Origin: Diplodia intermedia
Taxonomy: Eukaryota; Ascomycota; Dothideomycetes; Botryosphaeriales; Botryosphaeriaceae
NCBI GenBank assembly: GCA_021495925.1
Contig: JAKEKT010000014.1
Span: 248,001 to 312,000 of the forward strand
DNA length: 64,000 nt
Reading direction: 5' to 3'
The notes below the pieces were generated by a model, which made no database searches, was not told the origin of the DNA, and saw nothing but the letters and a program-made list of their open reading frames with translations. Below, one piece after another: positions 21,546 through 34,442 of this stretch. The translations under genes were made by a program, and so were the position numbers. The number at the start of each line of letters is the position of its first letter. Position 1 is the stretch's first letter.

Positions 21546-23028
21546 ATGCCAATCGTCACGGTGCCGCCTCGCGCAGCACTGAGCAGAGCAATCCTGAACG
21601 TCCCCTCCAGACACTCAGCCCTCCTCCACCACCGTTCCTACCACTCCTCCCGCCTCCCTCTAGACAACCACCATGTCCTCGTGACCGGTGGCAGCCGCGG
21701 CATCGGCAAAGCCATCGCCTCGCGCTTCGCCTGCCTCGGCGCCAGCACCACCATCATCGGCCGCAACGCCGACACGCTCCAAAGCGCCGTCCGCGAGCTG
21801 GTGTCGCACCAGGGCGCGGACGACACCACGCGGACCCATGGTTACGTGGCCGGCGATGTCTCCAGCAAAGGTTTCTGGGAGATGCTCGCCCGCTCCCTTG
21901 TCCTGCGCACCGTTCTTTCCCCTTCTGCCGACTCCTTCTGCTCGCAACACTCGCAACCCCGCCAGGAAAAGTTCAACCCCGCCCCCGTCACCATCATTGT
22001 CAACGCCGCTGGGGTGACGCACAACGCTCTGCTGGTCCGCCAGTCCGCAGTCGCGACCGAGGACGTCGTGCAGACCAATCTGATGGGAACTATGTGGGCC
22101 TGCAAGCTCATGGGGAAAGTGCTGATGAAAAGCGCGGCTCGGGCTCGAGGCGACGCTAACAAGCAGGATCAGGAGACGGCAGCAGCAGCATCAAAAGATG
22201 AAGGAGGAGAGTTTCTCAGAGGAGGGGTTTCGATTGTCAACGTGAGCTCCTTGCTGGCCGTGCAGGGGGGCATGGGGTCCGCGGCGTATGCGGCAAGTAA
22301 GGCTGGGGTGTTGGGTATGTATCACGCATATGGAATTCCTGCTCTTCCCCTGCCGTGTACATGTTGTAACTCGGCTTCCTGTTGCAGGACTCACGCGTGC
22401 GCTCGCTGGAGAAATGGGCCCGTTGGGAGTGAGGGTCAATGCCATCGTGCCCGGATACGTCGAAACGGACATGACATCTGGTAAGTCTACACATGAATCA
22501 AGAATGGTGCAAGTGACATGCCATTCTCACGGGAACATATCTCACTTCCGTCTCAACCCTCTTGTTCCATTGGCCGTGTCCCACAAGACGAGGCTGCAGT
22601 AGTACGGTTTCTATATTTTGTACTGTGCACTACCCCCTAGCTTTTCCATGATTACCACAACCATAGAGAAGCAAGATTCCCTTCGGAAGTCTTTGTTGAA
22701 AAGGGAAAAGGAGAAGTCCGTTGGCTAATATACAAATGCCTGCTTTCCCGAGCAACAGCCATGCAACCTGCAGCTCGCGAGAAAGCCTTGGAACGCATTC
22801 CTTTGAGGCGTTTCGGCACCGTCGAAGAAATTGCCGAAGCCGCCACTTTCCTCGCGACCAATCAGTATGCAAATAACTGCGTCATCAACCTCGATGGAGG
22901 CATGAGTGCGGTGAGTAACTCGTGTAGTCGTTATTCGCGCTCTTTTGGTCTCGCGTCCTGTCATCCAAGAAACGCCTCAAGCAGGATGTGGTATAAGTAC
23001 AATGGCTGACGCGCAGAAGCAGATCTAA
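21546..23028 (+). CDS. oar1: Mitochondrial 3-oxoacyl-[ACP] reductase (FabG/Oar1-like SDR)
   Basis: Four exons (21546-22314, 22388-22480, 22759-22910, 23017-23028) encode 341 aa. The N-terminus is rich in Arg, Ser and His without acids, as expected of a mitochondrial presequence. The short-chain dehydrogenase core shows the nucleotide-binding TGGSRGIGKA, NAAGVTHNALL, the catalytic region NVSSLLAVQGGMGSAAYAAS with the Ser and Tyr-x3-Lys, and PGYVETDMT. It ends DGGMSAKQI. The expected role is NADPH-dependent reduction of 3-oxoacyl-ACP in mitochondrial type II fatty-acid synthesis, the route to lipoic acid. An Ala/Lys-rich insertion before the catalytic serine makes it longer than bacterial FabG. 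Intron 2 is 278 nt, the longest in the window. It is convergent with uba2. Confidence 0.9.
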
Positions 23029-23204
23029 TCGGAGGAGGCTGAGCAGAAGGCAGATCGAAGCCTGCCTAGTCGGTTCCTTGCCGCCAGGCTGATGGCAGCA
23101 GAGGATAGACCTACGAGCTCACTAAAGGCGACGATGTTGCTGCGAGCAATACAGACTGTTCGAAGATTGCTGTGACGTCAGAAGAAGGGCGGGACATGCC
23201 TACC

Positions 23205-25334
23205 TCAGTCGTCAATCGTGATCGGTGCATTGTCGTCTATCACGATGACCTCTCCCGAGCCAACCGTCTTCTGAACAGTAGTTGGCAGCTCTGCAACCCT
23301 GCCGCGTTTGTGCAGCTGCTCGTCTTCTTCTAGGCCTGCCGTATCGGCTGTGCGTTTGCGTTGGCTATCGACGCCGTTCGTGACAACCGCACCATTTCCG
23401 TTGGGCTCAGTCGGGTCCCCGTGAGCGGTCTTGGGCTTGTGCGGAATTTCCAGCTTCTCGGGGAGATGAATTGGCTTTGCGTCCTCAGGGAGGGCCCTAG
23501 AATAATGTCAGTGCGTGATGGAAACGTGGGTCGATTGAAACATACTGCTCAGTGATCGAGAGGACAAGATTCACACGGGGATTCTCGTCCTCTTCGTCGA
23601 TGACGGTAACGAAGCTGTCAGCTTTCAGGCCAATCTCACCGAACTTCTTGGGCAGGTTGTCATCCAGCTCAGGGTCGTAGATGACGCCAGCATCGCTGTT
23701 GATGCTGAACTCTTCGCCGTAGCCGAGTTCCAAGCGCAAGAAGTCCTCCACAAGGTCCTTCAGGGTGGCGCGCGAGGTGTCGACGATGAGCTTGGTCTGA
23801 GCGACGCTGCACACCGGGCACTCCGGCTTGGGTGGGTGAAGTTTCTCCGCCGTAAGCACACGGTCAGTCGAGCGGGTGAGGAACACCATCTTGGCCTTAT
23901 CGTAGTCATCGCGCATGACCTTGAAGGCCTGCAGTACGCACAGACCCGCCGTCATAGCGTTAGTAGTCGCAATGGCGGGGATGATGTTACCAGCCATTTC
24001 TGAATTACGTGTCAGCAGAGCTGGAGAACGAGGGCCGAGCACGACTTACGCTTGATATCAAACTTGGACCTCGACTCGATGCCGAAGACGTGGGAACGGA
24101 GGTTCGCCGCAGAAGCGACGAAGTCGAGCGTGTCGATATCATCTTTATCGAAGCTCAAGACAGGAGGAGCGTCGCCAGTGTCGGTATTTGCTTTCAGCCT
24201 TTGCAGGCGGTCGCTCAGCCGCTGTATGCTGTGTTTGAACACGGCAAAATTCTCTGAGACCGTCCAAACAGCCTGGTCGCTCTGCGACAGATCCGCACCG
24301 TCGCCTCGCGCGTGCTCTGAGACCTTCTCCCAGTCTAGAGCTTCCGGTGCCCGCCTGTGTGCCCACATCTCCTTCATGGACAGCAGGCGCTCGATATCCT
24401 CCTTGAACACCTTGTTGAACACCTTCCGGGGAAAGTCCTCAGAGCCCATCGACTCGCGAATCGACTTCAAGGCTTGCGCCTCTTGGCGCAGATTCTCTAT
24501 CTCCTCTCTGTTCTCCGAGTCCTCTGTATGGTCCAGCTCGGGCGCCTCATCTTCGCTGATGCCAAAAATCTCAGTGAACAGGTAGCTCTTGGCCCAGACA
24601 ATGCAATGGATGGGCTGGCTGGGCGTGCTGCGGATGGTGCAGACGGGGAAGCTCTTGGGCGTCTCTTTGACGTTGCAGTCGTAGCATTCGGCTTTGCCCT
24701 GGCGGTTGTCAGCATAGGGCACGATGGTGCGCGCTAGCTTCCTACCTTCTTGATGACCTGAACCTGGCCGTTGAAGCCGGTGGTGCCACTCTCGATCAGA
24801 GGAACGTCAGCCGCAAGGCACATTTTGTTGACATGACGGCGGGCGTCGAGATTGTCGAGCGCGTTGAAGACGAGGTTGAAGCTCTTGAACCAATCCACAT
24901 TGAACTGCGGGTCCTTGACGTTGGCGTGATGCGCCTCGATATTGACGTGGGGGTTGAACTTTCCGGCCGACTCCTTCGCGACCTGGGCGAACAAAATGCC
25001 TGGTTAGCCTAGGGCGCAGGCGCATGATGGCGGGCCAGGGCTGACGTACCAGGGCCTTTGATTTCTTGATGTGCTCGTGCCTGAACAGAAACTGGCGGTT
25101 GAGGTTGGAGAGGTCGATGGTGTCGAGATCTACGATGTGGATGTTGCCGAATCCGGTGAGGACGAGGTTCTTGAGCAGCTCACATCCAATGCCGCCTGCG
25201 CCGACCATGAGGACGCGCGACTGCAACTGCGGGTCAGCCGGGCCAGCGTGGAGGGTGGGTGAAGAGCGAACCTCTTTGATGTGGGCGTGGAGCGAGGCGC
25301 CGAGCGACTGCTTTGCGAACTTGTCGCGGGCCAT
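23205..25334 (-). CDS. uba2: SUMO-activating enzyme E1 subunit Uba2
   Basis: Six exons (25272-25334, 25050-25220, 24746-24982, 24050-24698, 23546-23999, 23205-23496) give 621 aa. The adenylation domain has VGAGGIGCELLKNLV, DLDTIDLSNLNRQFLF and ALDNLDARRHVN. The catalytic cysteine lies in FPVCTIRSTPSQPIH at residue 177, the same number as in yeast Uba2. FDIKQMAGNIIPAIATTNA is the conserved metal/ATP-side segment, and cysteines in ECPVC complete the zinc site. The last exon adds a ubiquitin-like-fold remainder, a basic KR-rich tail (nuclear localisation) and an acidic end, VIVIDDNAPITIDD, that resembles a SUMO-interacting motif. With Aos1 the protein activates SUMO and passes it to Ubc9. Confidence 0.95.
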
Positions 25335-26418
25335 TGTGGGGACGCGGGGGGGCGCAGAGAGGGCGAGGAGCGGCGGGGTGGAGGTGTAGAGGGTTAGAGC
25401 GGATGGGGCACAGAAGAAGCCATAGGGTGAGTGAGGGCGCGCGCAGTAAATGCCGGGCGAGGTGATCGAGCTTCGCGCGGCGCTAGCGCGGGCGTGCAGC
25501 TCGAGCAATTATGTCAGAGACCAAGCACAGGAGGTCCGAGAGCCGCACGCCTGCCAAACCCACCGCGCTCAGGAACGACCCCCAGTCTCTTGACTCAGCG
25601 CCAGTCATGCACGCCATCTCCGATTATCCCTCTCCCTGCACCCGCCCCTCATCGGCGCCATGCCACCCAGATTCTTCAATCAACTCTGCTCCAGCATCCA
25701 ACGGCGCCGGCTCGGCTTCACCGCCTCACGCCTAACTGCTCGTCTGCGTCTAGCACCGCGGTTAGCGCCCGCGGCTGTTGCACCTCTTCGGAGTCGAAAC
25801 CTAAACCGAAGTCACCGGCATGGAACTACTTTTGAGCGGAGCAATCTTATGTATTCACGTGCGATTATGCCTATGGGAAACCCATTGCAGCCCCAGCCTT
25901 TTTTTTTAAGCAAGCCATGAAGAGAAAATACGAGGGAACTTGGCCTTCGAAGTAAGGAAACGAGCGCCACCGTGCGTGCAAAGTCATCAACCCCGAAAAA
26001 GGCCAACGACGGCGCGTCTTCGCAAATCCCATCCGCCCTCCGTATGCCGCCAAATCCTGAAACCCTCCCGCCTAACCTCACATGGCCCTTTTGGAATGTC
26101 CCAGCCAGTCCGAAAAGGCAGACCGGTTGTCGGGTTCTAGTTCTCATCATTGGAAAAAAGAGCTTTCAGAACGCAATCATGCAACCAACCCCATATGCCC
26201 ATTTCAAACGCCAATTACTTTTTGTGAGATGAACTTCGGAACGCAGCCAGGGAATGCAAAGGGGAGAAAATGTGCCGTCGTGAAAGGAAAGGAACAATAA
26301 GAAGCAAATCAGCGAAATCAAGCGCTATGGATCGCTTGAAGGTAATGGTGTACAGGATCGAAAACGACCAAGCTGGCGAGGATGGCATATGGCTTGGGCA
26401 AACGCGAAAGGGGAATTA
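25335..26418. other. Intergenic between uba2 and the LARP1-type gene
   Basis: This is about 1.1 kb upstream of uba2 and downstream of the LARP1-type gene. A 74-codon frame at 25511-25735 has no recognisable feature. The region is presumably the uba2 promoter plus the 3' UTR of the next gene. Confidence 0.5.
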
Positions 26419-29400
26419 CTACTGTTCAAGAGAAGCGAGCAGTTCGCTGCCCATAAAAGCACTGATCGTCTGCCGGTTGCTCTCACTCACAGAGCCGTCC
26501 CGCCAGGCTGTCCGTAGCTGCGTGAAAGCAGGTCCATTGTGACCAGGTTCTGTTGTAACGATATCGACGTAATGACGCGCGACCCGTTGCCGGATGTCGC
26601 TCTGACTTGACAGTGCCTCGCCGTAGTACTTGACCAGGCACCGCATGCCTACGTCCGAAGAACGCCGGGCAATGTCCTCGAATGCAAGCCGCCGGAACTC
26701 GTCGTACATGCCCGTGTTGAAGTTTCGAATGAGAAAATGCGACCAAAACTGATAAAGGACGACCATGTCGTAAGGACAATTCCCGATCGGCACCGCTTCG
26801 CGTTGTTTCAGTGCTGACTTGTATAGCTCGGTGTAGAGAACGACGTTGGCATCAGGGGGGAGAGATTCAGACTGGACCGGGTGTTCTTGGTCCTTGACCC
26901 AGAAAAGCCGCATCGCAGAACTACCAGGTTGTGAAGAGGGACTTTGTGATCTCGTGAGGACGTCCAATTGACGATCCTCAATCCTGATCGTGCTGTTAGC
27001 ACGAAACAGCTCCCTTGGCGCTTCCATCGTTGAGCTTACGCTTCCACAGGGCCGTGACCATTGGTCTCCGGTCCAGTCTGCTTGGCGTCGACCTTGTGCA
27101 GCTCCTCCGCGACGGATTTGCTGTCGATCGAGCCATCGGAAAAGGTCCGAGACCCCTCAGAGTGGAAAGCCGGCTGCTTTTCCGAATTTTGCTCGTTCTT
27201 CCGAATCACGACGGCGAGACCCTCGGTCTGGCCATTCGAGAACGAATCGGCCTCAGGGTTGGTACCATTCGGAGCCGGGTTGGGAGCGAAGGCGGGGACA
27301 GCGCCGACGTTCATTGACGAGAGCTGGGACGTGCCGCCCTCGGTGTAGTGACCGCCGTTGGGCAGCTCAGAACCCGCCGGGCCCCCGTTGACGGGGGAGG
27401 CGCCCTGCGCGATGCCGTTGAGAGGTTGGAAAACACCACTGTGACTGGGGCTGGTAGGCATGTCCCCCGGCGACCCGGGATATTGCAATATGAACCGAGG
27501 ATCAACCGGCGGCGGCATCGTGACTGACGGCTGGTGCAGTTCATTGGGTCCGTCATTCTGAGCAGAGGCATCGCGCTCGCCCGTCGTCAAAATCCATTGC
27601 TCCCAGCCCTCGCGGCGGCGCAGCCTGTCTTTGCCATCTGCGCCAATCTTGTAGTCGATGATGGTCGACTGAGTGATGGCATATTTGATAACGGAAATAT
27701 CGGTCGTCAGGGTCTTGACCCGATTGAAACCGGCAATGAAGTCGAGGAACACGAAACCCTGAGAATCCATGTGCTTGCGCATAAACATGTCCTTGCAGAG
27801 GTTATCGACGGAGAAGTAGTACTCCCTATATTCAGATCAGTATGGGTGCATCACAAGGTCGAGGGGATGAAACGTACAGTTGCATCTGCACTGTCCGCAG
27901 CAGGTGGAATGGATCAGCCATGTAGGGCGAATACTGCATGGCACTCATGGGCTGCATGGGATAATCGTAGACGCCGCCGTTCATGTAGGTTTGCAACGGA
28001 GGCAGCGCCTGGCCGTTCGAATAACCAGGATGAGGGCGGCCGTACATCGAGTCGGTCTGAAGTGACTGAGCACGTCCACCACGGTAACCGCGTTGCTGTT
28101 GCTGCGCACCTTGACCGAAGAAAGTGTGGGGCTCAAAGTTTGGTGGAGATCGAGGAATTGAGAACGAGGCGTGGCCGTTGGGGAAGTTGCCATGGTGGCT
28201 GTTCTGGTAACCGTGGTTGCCGTTGCGTCCACGCATGCTTCCACGTCCACGGTTTTCACCGCGCTCACGACCGGAGCCATATTGGCCACTGCGACGCTCC
28301 GGCCCACCCGAGCGGGCAGGAGCAGGTTGGCTATCGTTCTGGGAGAATGACCTGCGACGGCCTTGTTCTAAGAATAATGGTTAATTAGTCCATTCTCTAC
28401 CAGCAAAGACACAAGAACAGAGTTGCATAGCTGACCTTCTGATTGCTGCACAGCTGCAGAGCCTCTCCGACCGGTAGTGTCCGAAGGCGAGACCGAATCG
28501 TCCTTGCGGCGTTCGGCGTTGGAATGGTCGAACTTACGGTTTACCTTCTGGCGCGGCGCAGCATTGCTGCGCTGAGCATTGGTGGTTCCAGAGATCGATC
28601 CTGCGGGGCCATCGCCATTCGAGAGGCGCGCTGCCTGAGCACTTGCCTCGGTTTTCTGAGTCTCGGCCACTGGGCCAGCGGCTGAGCCGACACTAGAGTT
28701 TCTCTTCGCCTTGGCAGGCACCGCGTCATCTGCCCTTCCACGTCGAGACTGCTCGCCAGCTGTTGGTGCGGAGTCCTTCTCGGTGCTAGAGGCGCCATTC
28801 ACAATTCCAGAGCTGGGACGGCCTCCAACCTGGGCGCCACCACGACCACCGCCACGTCCTCCTCTTCTGGCTCCAGTATTCGGCATGGGGGTGTTGAATA
28901 CGACCGACGGAGTGTAGGGCAGCGAGACCCACTCGTTCTTGCCCTTCGGTGCCGCTGCAACGACGGGACGTTGGTCCTTATCTGACTTTTCGGTCTTCTC
29001 TTGAGCCTTCCTTCGGTCCTCGCCCTGGACATCTTCAGGCGTCGGCCACGATTCCTGATCTTTCACAGGAGGCTGTGGGAGGCCGGCGTTTTGTTGAACT
29101 CCTCTCCTTACTTTCGAGGCATCGCCCTGCGGTCGGCGGCCGGACTGGTCCTCATCTCTGGCCTTGCTACTCACGGCCTTGCTACCATCAATCTCGTCGT
29201 CCTTGCCCTTTCTCGCGGCATTAGCCTTGGAATCGCTAGGCTTGGTGGGAGACGCTTGCGCAGTTGACTTGGCTGTAGACGCAGCAGGCTTGACGGCAGG
29301 AGCGGCAGTGCTGGGCTTGGACTTGGCGCTGGCTTCTGCCCTCTGTTTCCAGATGTTGACCTGGGGGATTGGGGCTTCTTGAAGCGGCTTGGGCGGGATC

Positions 29401-29852
29401 TTCTCTTTCTTTTCCTTCTTCTCCTTGCCTTGCTTCTTCTCGGGGCCAGCGTCTCCTTGGTCGTTGGACTTCTCGGCAGCGTTGGAAGCTTGCGACTTGT
29501 TGTCCCACGTAGACTCGGAAGAGGCATTGGGGACCGAAGAGGTGTCATCCTCCTTCGTGGTAGTCGAGGCAGCGACGCTGGGTGACGAAACGCCGGAATC
29601 GCCAGGTTGCTGCGCATTCACGGCCTGCTTCTGGATGCCGTTGATGACGGCCTCATCCATGCTGGCTGTAGCGTCTGCGCCGTTTTCGAGAGCTTGGCTG
29701 CCCGGCTCACCATCGTCTGCCCAATTTATGCCTGTGGGTTCCGCAGTGAGGGCCGGGGTGGTTGTGCCGGACGGTGCCTTAGACTGTGTTGCCGGAGTGG
29801 CAGTCGTGGACATGCCCTTGGCCGCTTGCGCGTACGAAAATGTCGATGCCAT
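26419..29852 (-). CDS. LARP1-type RNA-binding protein (La motif, DM15 region)
   Basis: Four exons (28436-29852, 27878-28367, 27040-27825, 26419-26983) encode 1085 aa. The long N-terminus is disordered, with Lys-rich and Ala/Ser/Pro-rich blocks (KKQGKEKKEKKEK) and an RGG-like patch (ARRGGRGGGRGGAQ). A second Arg/Gly region lies around GSGRERGENRGRGSMRGRN. The La motif is rebuilt across an intron, QLEYYFSVDNLCKDMFMRKH, and continues through GFVFLDFIAGFNRVKTLTTD. The C-terminus carries DM15-like repeats (YQFWSHFLIRNFNTGMYDEF, CLVKYYGEALSS). LARP1 proteins bind the cap and 5' TOP motifs and couple nutrient signalling (TORC1) to ribosomal-protein mRNA translation; yeast Slf1/Sro9 are relatives with La motifs. 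The start is the ATG of MASTFSYAQAAKG. This is one of the longest genes in the window. Confidence 0.92.
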
Positions 29853-31201
29853 ACTGAACGCCGGTGATTTTTCACAGGCGCGAAGGGGTATTGAAGTCAG
29901 TAGCAGAAAAAGAGAAGTTCCAGAAGCACTGGTACGCTCCCCGGTGGGCCGCGGCTTGGAAGCGTCCGGAGAGGTGTGCTGCGCTTGACCTCCCCGCACT
30001 AGGCAAGCTTGTGCAATCGGCCCAGGCAGGCGGCGTTGGCCGTGAGGAGCCTGCGCGGGATGTGGGCTGCGCGGGGCAGACGCGATGCAGGCGGCGACGC
30101 TGGAATTCCCGCAGCTGCGCTGAGAAGCGGGCGAGCAAAAGTCAGCGAAAATGACGGCTGGAAGCAGCGGCCGAGCGGGGAGAGTGTGCGGGGATCGAGG
30201 CGCGATGCGGAGGATGCTTGCGGGATGTTGGGCAGCGGTCGCCACGAACCTGGGGCTGGGGCAAAATTGTCGTGTGGTGGTGAATTGGCCTGGTACCGGT
30301 GGGCAAAGCGGGCACGATGACGGTGCTCCAAGCAGACGGGGCCGATGAGATCAGCCGGGTCGGATGGGCAGCAGGACGACGAGCGGAAAGGAAAACGTCG
30401 GCGACGCCGTGGACGGCCGGCAGAAGGCGACTCTGGCAGCGCAGGCGGGTGGAAGAGAGTGAAGTTGTTGAAAGGTACGGCAGCAACGTAGGTAATTTGC
30501 ACAGTGAAGGAAAGTTTTAGGCTGCCGCAGCCGAGAAAGGCCCATCCATTTCATTCCTGCTAGAGCCAACGCCCACAACGCTCCGCCCACGCCCGCGGCA
30601 CCACGCTCTGCGCTGCTTCTCGCGCACACGACACCATGGCTGCCTGCTGTAGTCCATCTCTGCGTCGCCGGCTGCTGGCCGCACCCCGGCCCGCCGCCGC
30701 TGGCACGCGCAACCCAGCTGCGCACCACGGCCGTCAGCGCGCTCTCTTCCGGCTTTCCGGCGCTCCAGCCTCGCATGCCGGGCGTGACCGACCGCTGCAC
30801 GACTCCCGCAGCTCCAATTTGTCGCGGGCAGCCGAGGCCGATGGGGGCCATTATTTCTGCGGCCGCACGTGAACACGGTCGAGCTGCGACGCTGCGATGA
30901 TGCGGTCTCCATCCGGACGTCGGCCGACGCTCGCCCTGCCTGCCCGTCCAGAAGCTAATTGCATGCTACTTACCCCTCCCGCTCTATTTACGTCCAGCCC
31001 GGGCCCGCGCGCTGTGCGCCGCGCATGCAGGATCGCAGTTGTCCCGGCCGGGCAAATGACCTCACCGGCTGCTGCCAAGCCAAGAATGCGATGCGCTGCA
31101 GCGGTTGACGCCGGCAAACGCGTGCCTCCGCCCACGACCACAATATTTATCCGAGCGGGCCAATGCCCTTGCGACGAGACGGTGCTCCCCATTCTTCGCC
31201 G
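29853..31201. other. Intergenic upstream of the LARP1-type gene
   Basis: This 1.35-kb stretch lies between the start of the LARP1-type gene and the end of the carboxylesterase. Frames here are short and overlap on both strands. It is likely a long 5' UTR/promoter of the LARP1-type gene. Nothing else is recognised. Confidence 0.5.
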
Positions 31202-32954
31202 TCAATTGAGGAGACTCACCCGCCCAGCGGCAAGCGCGGCGAAGACGGCCCCGACCTGCGCCGGCTCCACGCGCTCTAGCGTCGACAGCTGCACCGTCCT
31301 CCTTCGAGCAGCAAACCCGCCCGCGTCGAGCTCGCTGCAGTCGCCGTGCGGCCCAAATGCGAAGGTCGTGTCCGCCGACCAGGGTGCTTCCCCGTTGACG
31401 AACGCGATCCACCGCCGCCTCATCTCGTCTGCGACGGCCACTGCCGCCGCGTTGAACGACAGATCCAGCCCGCCAAACAGCAGCACCAGATCGACGGCGT
31501 GGTGCGCTCTGCTGCTGCCCTGCCACGGGTTGGCCTGGTCGACTACGTATCCGTATACAGGCAGTCCCTCCGCCCGCCACGTCCTGCTGAGCTTCCTGAT
31601 CGGCCACGAGAAGCGCGTGTCGTTGATGAAGTCGAGCGCCCCTGTCTTACTCTGCGTCGCCCGCGACCCCATAATGCCATACGCCCGCCGCAGCTCTCCG
31701 CTGTGCTCGCCTGCCAAATCGAACGCGTCAACAATCGTCTGCGCCGTCAATGCCTCGATTCCGTTTCGCCAGAGAATAGACTGAGATGCGTCAACGCGGC
31801 TGCCCCTTTGCCCCAGCCCTCTTGCAATCTTACCTCGTACTCAACATCCCCGATCAGCAGGCTCTTAGCACTCCCGGTCCTCGTCCAGTCACTTAGCTCC
31901 GGCTCGTCGGGGCTCTGCTGAAGCCACATGCTGACCATGTTCAGTTCCGTGAGCGCCTGAATGATGTCTTCTGCAGTTGCCGTCCTGAGCGACGACCCGA
32001 TACCGGCCAGTTTTGTCTCCATTGGCGCAGTGATGGTCGTCTCGTATGAGAGAGGTCGTGGTGGTGACATCTCAAGAGTCCCAGACATCAGAATTGCTCT
32101 CTTGATTGGCGCATTCTGCACGACATGCGCGTGAGCGTATACCGCGCCTGCACTCTCTCCAGCTATTGTGATGTTTTCCTGTGCAGTTGTCAGCACTAAT
32201 CCACGCTCATTTACAAAGATTGATCTAACGGGGTCTCCGCCAAACCCAGCAATATGCTTCTTGGCCCATTCGATCGCGAGTCTCTGATCTTTCAATGCCA
32301 GGTTTCTCGGCCCTTTGCCATCTCCAAAGGCAAATACATTTAACCGATATTGCATGGCAACCACAATCATCGGCTTCGACTGCTTGACGGAATCTTGCAC
32401 GAGCTTGCATGGATCTTTTGCGCTCAGCTACGGCCAACTGTCGTGATTTATTCCACTCACCACAGATTCCAGATGCCGCAGAGCCAAACGTCATCACCTG
32501 AGAGCCGCCTAAGCAGACCCAGCATCAGCCTCAGCCCTTCCATATGCGCCTCGGAACCATCGAACCAGCCAAGATCGTTCGCGCCATACTCACCATGAAT
32601 CCACACCATGACCGGCAACAGCTCTCCTCTCTTCCGCCCCTCCACCTTCGCCGCCGGCACCGAAACGTCCAAATTCAAACATTCAAACTCATCCTCGCGC
32701 TCGCGCGGCAGCTCCACGTCCTCGGGCAGCCGCAGCAGATGCCCGACGTCGAACGCCTGCTGCGGACACCGCGGCCCGTACTCCGTGCAATCCACGTCTG
32801 CATTTTTCCAATCGTCCAACGCGACAGGTGGCGCGAACCGTGCGGGCACGCGGCCGTATTTGATGCCGCGGAACTGCAAGATGGCACCGTCATGACGGAC
32901 GACACCGTGAAGGGTCGCGTTGAGGGTAGGGTGGTTTAGAGTGGTTGTAGACAT
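31202..32954 (-). CDS. Type B carboxylesterase/lipase (alpha/beta hydrolase)
   Basis: Five exons (32594-32954, 32461-32508, 32230-32414, 31834-32178, 31202-31780) give 505 aa. The carboxylesterase layout is clear: MVWIHGGSQVMTFGSAASG, then IVVAMQYRLNVFAFG, then the nucleophile elbow ENITIAGESAG (Ser207), and a catalytic His in SRAHHAVDLVLLFG (about residue 407). There is no signal peptide, so an intracellular esterase is likely; the substrate cannot be told. Intron 3 (32179-32229, 51 nt) is a multiple of three and free of stops. If retained it would insert 17 residues between GGDP and ENITIAGESAG, a junction normally contiguous in the family. The end SLLN* follows a GTGAGT-like string, so a further 3' exon cannot be fully excluded. 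Confidence 0.88.
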
Positions 32955-33602
32955 GGGGAGCGTGGTTTGGTGGTATGTTGAGTGAGGAAATTGAGTAGGA
33001 CGAGAAGGTGCCACAGGATGATTTCAGCATACATGTACGTAGTTCTCAAGGTATATATATGGCTACGGCTTGCTCGGCAGTTGCAGTTGTGGTTGCACAT
33101 GCCTATTCTCTCCACCTTTTTCTCCACTCCCGCCCTTGGTGGAAAACAGTGATGGCTTCTCGCTTACCACTGCCGCGTGCGTGCGCGCGGTAGTTCGTAA
33201 CGAGGGGGAAAGATGTGGGAGAGGGTGGGGTAACGTTACCTCGTGTGGGGTAAACAGGAGATGATGAGTGTGGAGAAACGGGATCAACAGAACAACGATG
33301 CTCACCACCACCACCACCGGGCGTTATTTGCATTCCTTGCTTCGAAGTAACTCTCGGTTCCACGGCGGTTGCACCCTGCGACTGCTGGCAAACATTGGTA
33401 GTACGCGGCTACAAATGCTTCGTGGGATTTGAAATCCGCATGCTAGCATCATCACGGATACCTTGATGGATAGACTACCTACGATACCTTTACCACGCTT
33501 GTATGAGGTCCACCTGATGTACCTTATTCAGCGTCCTCTAGAGACGTCCTAAAAGTTACGAGTCGCCGCGTTGCATTAATTAGAGAATAAGTTCGGTTCA
33601 CA
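32955..33602. other. Promoter-side intergenic region of the esterase
   Basis: This is ordinary-composition DNA upstream of the esterase, with a pyrimidine-rich strand and a CACCAC microrepeat near 33302. Toward 33540 it grades into the AT-rich RIP-like island. No gene is recognised. Confidence 0.5.
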
Positions 33603-33909
33603 ACGAGCCTTAAGTCTAAGGCTCTAGGTATTTAGTATACTATCGGAAAGTATTAAGGCTTTAACTTCATATATAATTAGTTATTTCTCATTCGAAAGCT
33701 AGACGATAAAGTCTAGTAGTAGTTATTTCTTTCTAATAATTCTAGCTCTTTAGAGATCTAAGTAAGGCTAGTTACTATTAAAGCCGGCTCTTATAACGAA
33801 AGTCTTACATTATATATAAGACGGGGATTAAAGGTAAATTAACTATAATATATTATCTTTAAAAGCTAGAAAGCGGACGTTATTCTTCTTCTTCTATTAT
33901 AATACGTAG
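33603..33909. repeat. AT-rich RIP-like relic (island A)
   Basis: In these 307 bp I count no TG dinucleotide and only three CA, while TA is very frequent and CG persists. Loss of CpA/TpG with gain of TpA is the footprint of repeat-induced point mutation in ascomycetes. No open frame or terminal repeat survives, so the original element cannot be named. Confidence 0.75.
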
Positions 33910-34442
33910 GTGACTCGTGTAACCAACAACCGTGTCCGTAGAAAGTATTTGAGAAATCCTACGGCGTTAAGTTATTTATGGGGAGCTGCTGGAATGCCAC
34001 TTGTGGGTTTTGATTAGCTATCATTTCCTCATTGGTGCTAAGCTTGAATGCAACTACATGAACCGATGCTTATCGCTATGCTCTATCAGCCAAGGTGAAT
34101 GCAGGGAAGACTTTTGCAAACACTCTGTCGCAAAGTTCTGGAGTGTCGTACACGCCTGACACGGAAAAGAAAAGGAGCAGATGATCTCTTCTCCAGCACC
34201 GAGGCACTGAAGGAATGGGGAGGAATCGCAGACTGCAATGGAAGAGAAAATGCAAATAGTTCTGTTCACGTAGGGGTGAGGGAACATGAAAGCGTGAGAA
34301 GCCATTGCTGGTTATCAAGCCTTTCGATCCGCTCTGAGAATCATGTTCCTTCCACTGCATCCTGAATGCCCCCAAGGAACTTTAGCCTGGTCCTTTCCGT
34401 GCATCGAACATGACACCAGCCGCACCTGCCGCCCTCACTTCC
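33910..34442. other. Intergenic, 3' of the SET gene
   Basis: Normal composition returns between island A and the stop codon of the histone methyltransferase. Short frames on both strands have no recognisable content. This is probably 3' UTR. Confidence 0.5.

Noticed and set aside
25511..25735. 74-codon plus-strand frame next to uba2
   Set aside because: Low-complexity Ser/Pro composition, no conserved feature, lies in the uba2 promoter region.
30897..31784. 295-codon plus-strand frame
   Set aside because: Mostly antisense to the last exon of the carboxylesterase, whose catalytic motifs identify the real strand.
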